Below, piece after piece: positions 62,248-64,000 of a DNA stretch of 64,000 bases. This stretch comes from Paraburkholderia bryophila (GTDB lineage: Bacteria > Pseudomonadota > Gammaproteobacteria > Burkholderiales > Burkholderiaceae), in the NCBI RefSeq assembly GCF_013409255.1, contig NZ_JACCAS010000002.1, positions 3,214,001 through 3,278,000 on the forward strand, written 5' to 3'. The position numbers were made by a program, and so were the translations under genes. Every line of letters begins with the position of its first letter. The stretch's first letter is position 1. Under the pieces are notes generated by a model. The model made no database searches, had not been told where the DNA came from, and saw only the letters and a program-made list of their open reading frames with translations.

Positions 62248-62651
62248 GGTGGTTCTCCAGGAGTGGTGAGGTTGCGCTGACCGGCTTGATCGGCGCGCAG
62301 GAACAGAATAAGCAGCCGCTCCTTAAGTCCGCCTTAGCCGCGACACCGGGCTTCTTTGTACGTGCTGCACCGCCGCAACTCACGCGACGCCCACTCCGAA
62401 CTGCGTTTTTTCCGCACAAATCGCCGCCACTTGCTCTGGCGCGACACGCCGCCTCATCCCTCCCGACTCCCGCCAAACCCTTATCCAGCAGGCCTCCGGC
62501 CATCCACCGCCGACTCCCGCGCGACACAGGTGTCGTATTTCCACATGTGCCTGTCGCAAATAGTCGGCAACGCGTACTTTTTTCTGGCAACTATGTATGC
62601 ACAGCGCGGACGCACGTCCGCCACTGCAGCAACAGGAGAGGAGAGCGTTCA
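62248..62651. other. Divergent region between secreted protein and proV
   Basis: This 404-bp gap has no convincing gene. Frames open across it (for example the proV frame back to 62286) but lack a ribosome site and protein-like content. It should hold the promoters of both flanking genes; proV promoters are often osmotically controlled. A/T-rich TACTTTTTTCTGGCAACTAT at 62573-62592 is the best promoter-like stretch. Confidence 0.4.
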
Positions 62652-63830
62652 ATGAATTCCCCCAAGGTCGTGGTCGAAGGCTTGTGCAAGGTGTTCGGCA
62701 CCAACCCGAAACAGGCACTCAACATGCTGGCCGGCGGCGCGACGAAAGAGGACGTGTTCGCGCAAACCGGTCAGATCGTCGGTGTTCATAACGTGTCGTT
62801 CGAGGTCAAGGAAGGCGAGATCTTCGTGCTGATGGGCCTGTCCGGCTCCGGCAAGTCGACGCTGATCCGCCTGATCAACCGGCTCGTCGAGCCGAGCGCC
62901 GGCAAGGTGCTGATCGATGGTCGCGACGTCGCCGCCGTGCCGCGCGCCGAACTGACGGCGCTGCGCCGCAAGGATATGAGCATGGTGTTCCAGTCCTTCG
63001 CGCTGATGCCGCAACGCACCGTGCTGTCCAACGCGGCGTTCGGCCTCGAAGTCGCGGGCTTGGGCCGCAAGGAGCGCGAGAAGCGCGCCATGACCGTGCT
63101 GGAACAGGTCGGCCTCGCGCCGTTCGCGGAGAAGTTGCCCGCGCAACTGTCCGGCGGCATGCAGCAGCGCGTGGGTCTGGCGCGCGCGCTGGCGGTCAAC
63201 CCGTCGCTGATGATCATGGACGAAGCGTTCTCCGCGCTCGATCCGCTGAAACGCAAGGAAATGCAGAACGTGCTGCTCGATCTGCAGCGCGAGCAGCAGC
63301 GCACCATCCTGTTCGTGTCGCACGATCTGGAAGAGGCGATGCGCATCGGTACACGCATCGCGATCATGGAAGGCGGCAAGGTCGTGCAGGTCGGCACGCC
63401 GCAGGAAATCATCACCAACCCCGCCGACGACTACGTGCGGGCGTTCTTCGAAGGCATCGACACCAGCCGCTATCTGACCGCCGGCGACCTGATGCAGACC
63501 GACGCCGTGCCGCTGATGCAGCATTCGCAGCCGATCGACGCGTCGAGCGTGGCGGCCACGCTGAACGGCAGCGCCGACTACGCATTCGTGCTCGACGGCG
63601 AGCGCAAGTTTCGCGGCTTCGTGTGCCGCGATGCGATGGGCAGCGCGTCGCCGCAACTCAATCACATCGAATGCATCCGCCGCACCACGCCGCTCGACGA
63701 CGTGGTCGAACGCGTGGTGGCGAGCCGCGCGCCGCTGCCGGTCGTCGAGGCGGACGGCTCCTACTGCGGTTCGGTCAACAAGACGAACGTGCTGAACGTT
63801 CTCACGCGTCATCGAGGTTCCCATGTCTGA
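62652..63830 (+). CDS. proV: Glycine betaine/proline ABC transporter ATPase
   Basis: This 392-residue protein is the ATPase of an osmoprotectant importer. It begins with a ProV-type segment (VEGLCKVFGTNPKQALNMLA, then EDVFAQTGQIVGVHNVSF) before Walker A GLSGSGKST. It also has FQSFALMPQRTVLSNAAFGL, signature LSGGMQQRVGLARALA, Walker B LMIMDEAFSALDP and a C-terminal CBS-like regulatory region from about residue 280. The ATG at 62652 follows GGAGAGGAGAG. It overlaps the permease gene by 8 bp. Confidence 0.95.
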   Translation: MNSPKVVVEGLCKVFGTNPKQALNMLAGGATKEDVFAQTGQIVGVHNVSFEVKEGEIFVLMGLSGSGKSTLIRLINRLVEPSAGKVLIDGRDVAAVPRAELTALRRKDMSMVFQSFALMPQRTVLSNAAFGLEVAGLGRKEREKRAMTVLEQVGLAPFAEKLPAQLSGGMQQRVGLARALAVNPSLMIMDEAFSALDPLKRKEMQNVLLDLQREQQRTILFVSHDLEEAMRIGTRIAIMEGGKVVQVGTPQEIITNPADDYVRAFFEGIDTSRYLTAGDLMQTDAVPLMQHSQPIDASSVAATLNGSADYAFVLDGERKFRGFVCRDAMGSASPQLNHIECIRRTTPLDDVVERVVASRAPLPVVEADGSYCGSVNKTNVLNVLTRHRGSHV

Positions 63831-64000
63831 AGTCATTCCACTTGGCGCCTGGGTCGACCACGGCGTTCACTACCTGCTCGACCACGACGCGGCAACCTTC
63901 GATTCCATCGGCAAGGTCATCGAGAGCTTTGCCGCGCTGATCGAACACGGCCTGCAAGCGGTACCGATGTGGGCGATGATGGCGTTTTTCGTTGGCATCG
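63823..64000 (+). CDS. proW: Glycine betaine/proline ABC transporter permease, 3' truncated
   Basis: The first 59 codons of a ProW-type permease start at the ATG at 63823, overlapping the proV stop, and run off the window. The sequence begins MSEVIPLGAWVDHGVHYLLD, followed by FDSIGKVIESFAALIEHGLQ and a first membrane helix, as in ProW N-termini. It would form the inner-membrane channel for glycine betaine together with ProV and a ProX binding protein. Confidence 0.88.
   Translation, partial: MSEVIPLGAWVDHGVHYLLDHDAATFDSIGKVIESFAALIEHGLQAVPMWAMMAFFVGI

Overview
The window is high-GC DNA with dense, short-spaced operons. It carries a Kps/Wcb-type capsule locus, YXWGXW-repeat proteins, a porin and a Liv-type ABC operon. 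This gene mix fits a betaproteobacterium of the Burkholderia/Paraburkholderia group, chromosomal rather than phage or plasmid. That assignment rests on gene content and protein style, not on a search. No rRNA, tRNA, CRISPR array, transposase or integrase was seen.

Positions 1-28818 form a group-2-like capsule (ABC-exported polysaccharide) locus. Sugar and glycan genes are gmd, an Rmd-like reductase, a 5'-truncated glycosyltransferase, a second GT4 enzyme, a DUF4214 protein with two GT4 domains, and a WcbI-GSCFA fusion. Export genes are KpsE-, KpsM- and KpsT-like (minus strand) and KpsS-like (plus strand). ManC, Gmd and Rmd together would convert mannose-1-phosphate to GDP-D-rhamnose. On the plus strand from 12939 to 27233 lies a tightly coupled block: KpsS, an SDR, a membrane sulfatase-fold transferase, a 2583-residue reducing type I polyketide synthase, an LpxC-like deacetylase, an alpha-oxoamine synthase and a GNAT protein. 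It matches the wcbO-P-Q-R-S-T block named in the B. pseudomallei capsule, and its enzymes look able to build an amino-lipid. It is the most intriguing system in the window.

Positions 28819-42262 hold smaller units. A cysS paralogue is preceded by a 25-codon leader peptide with tandem Cys codons and an intrinsic terminator, which looks like transcription attenuation. Then come an AhpD/CMD-family protein, a HAD phosphatase, YXWGXW proteins, and an operon of ECF sigma factor, membrane anti-sigma-like protein, CnrX/ZraP-like protein, DUF1800 and DUF1501. After it are a MASE-GGDEF cyclase, an MFS transporter, and a two-component flavin monooxygenase that is divergent from an XRE-cupin regulator (42470-43039).

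Positions 43064-58231 begin with a BON-domain protein and then look like one catabolic regulon. It has an IclR regulator, a large acyl-CoA dehydrogenase, two SDRs, two acyl-CoA ligases, and a porin-livHMGFK operon. The same palindromic core (CTGCA-W-TGCAG) lies in front of the SDR gene and twice upstream of the porin, which ties the parts together. The substrate is probably a carboxylic acid but is not identified.

Positions 58232-64000 carry a LysR regulator divergent from tartrate dehydrogenase and an MFS carrier, a small secreted protein, and the start of a proVW glycine betaine importer cut by the window edge.
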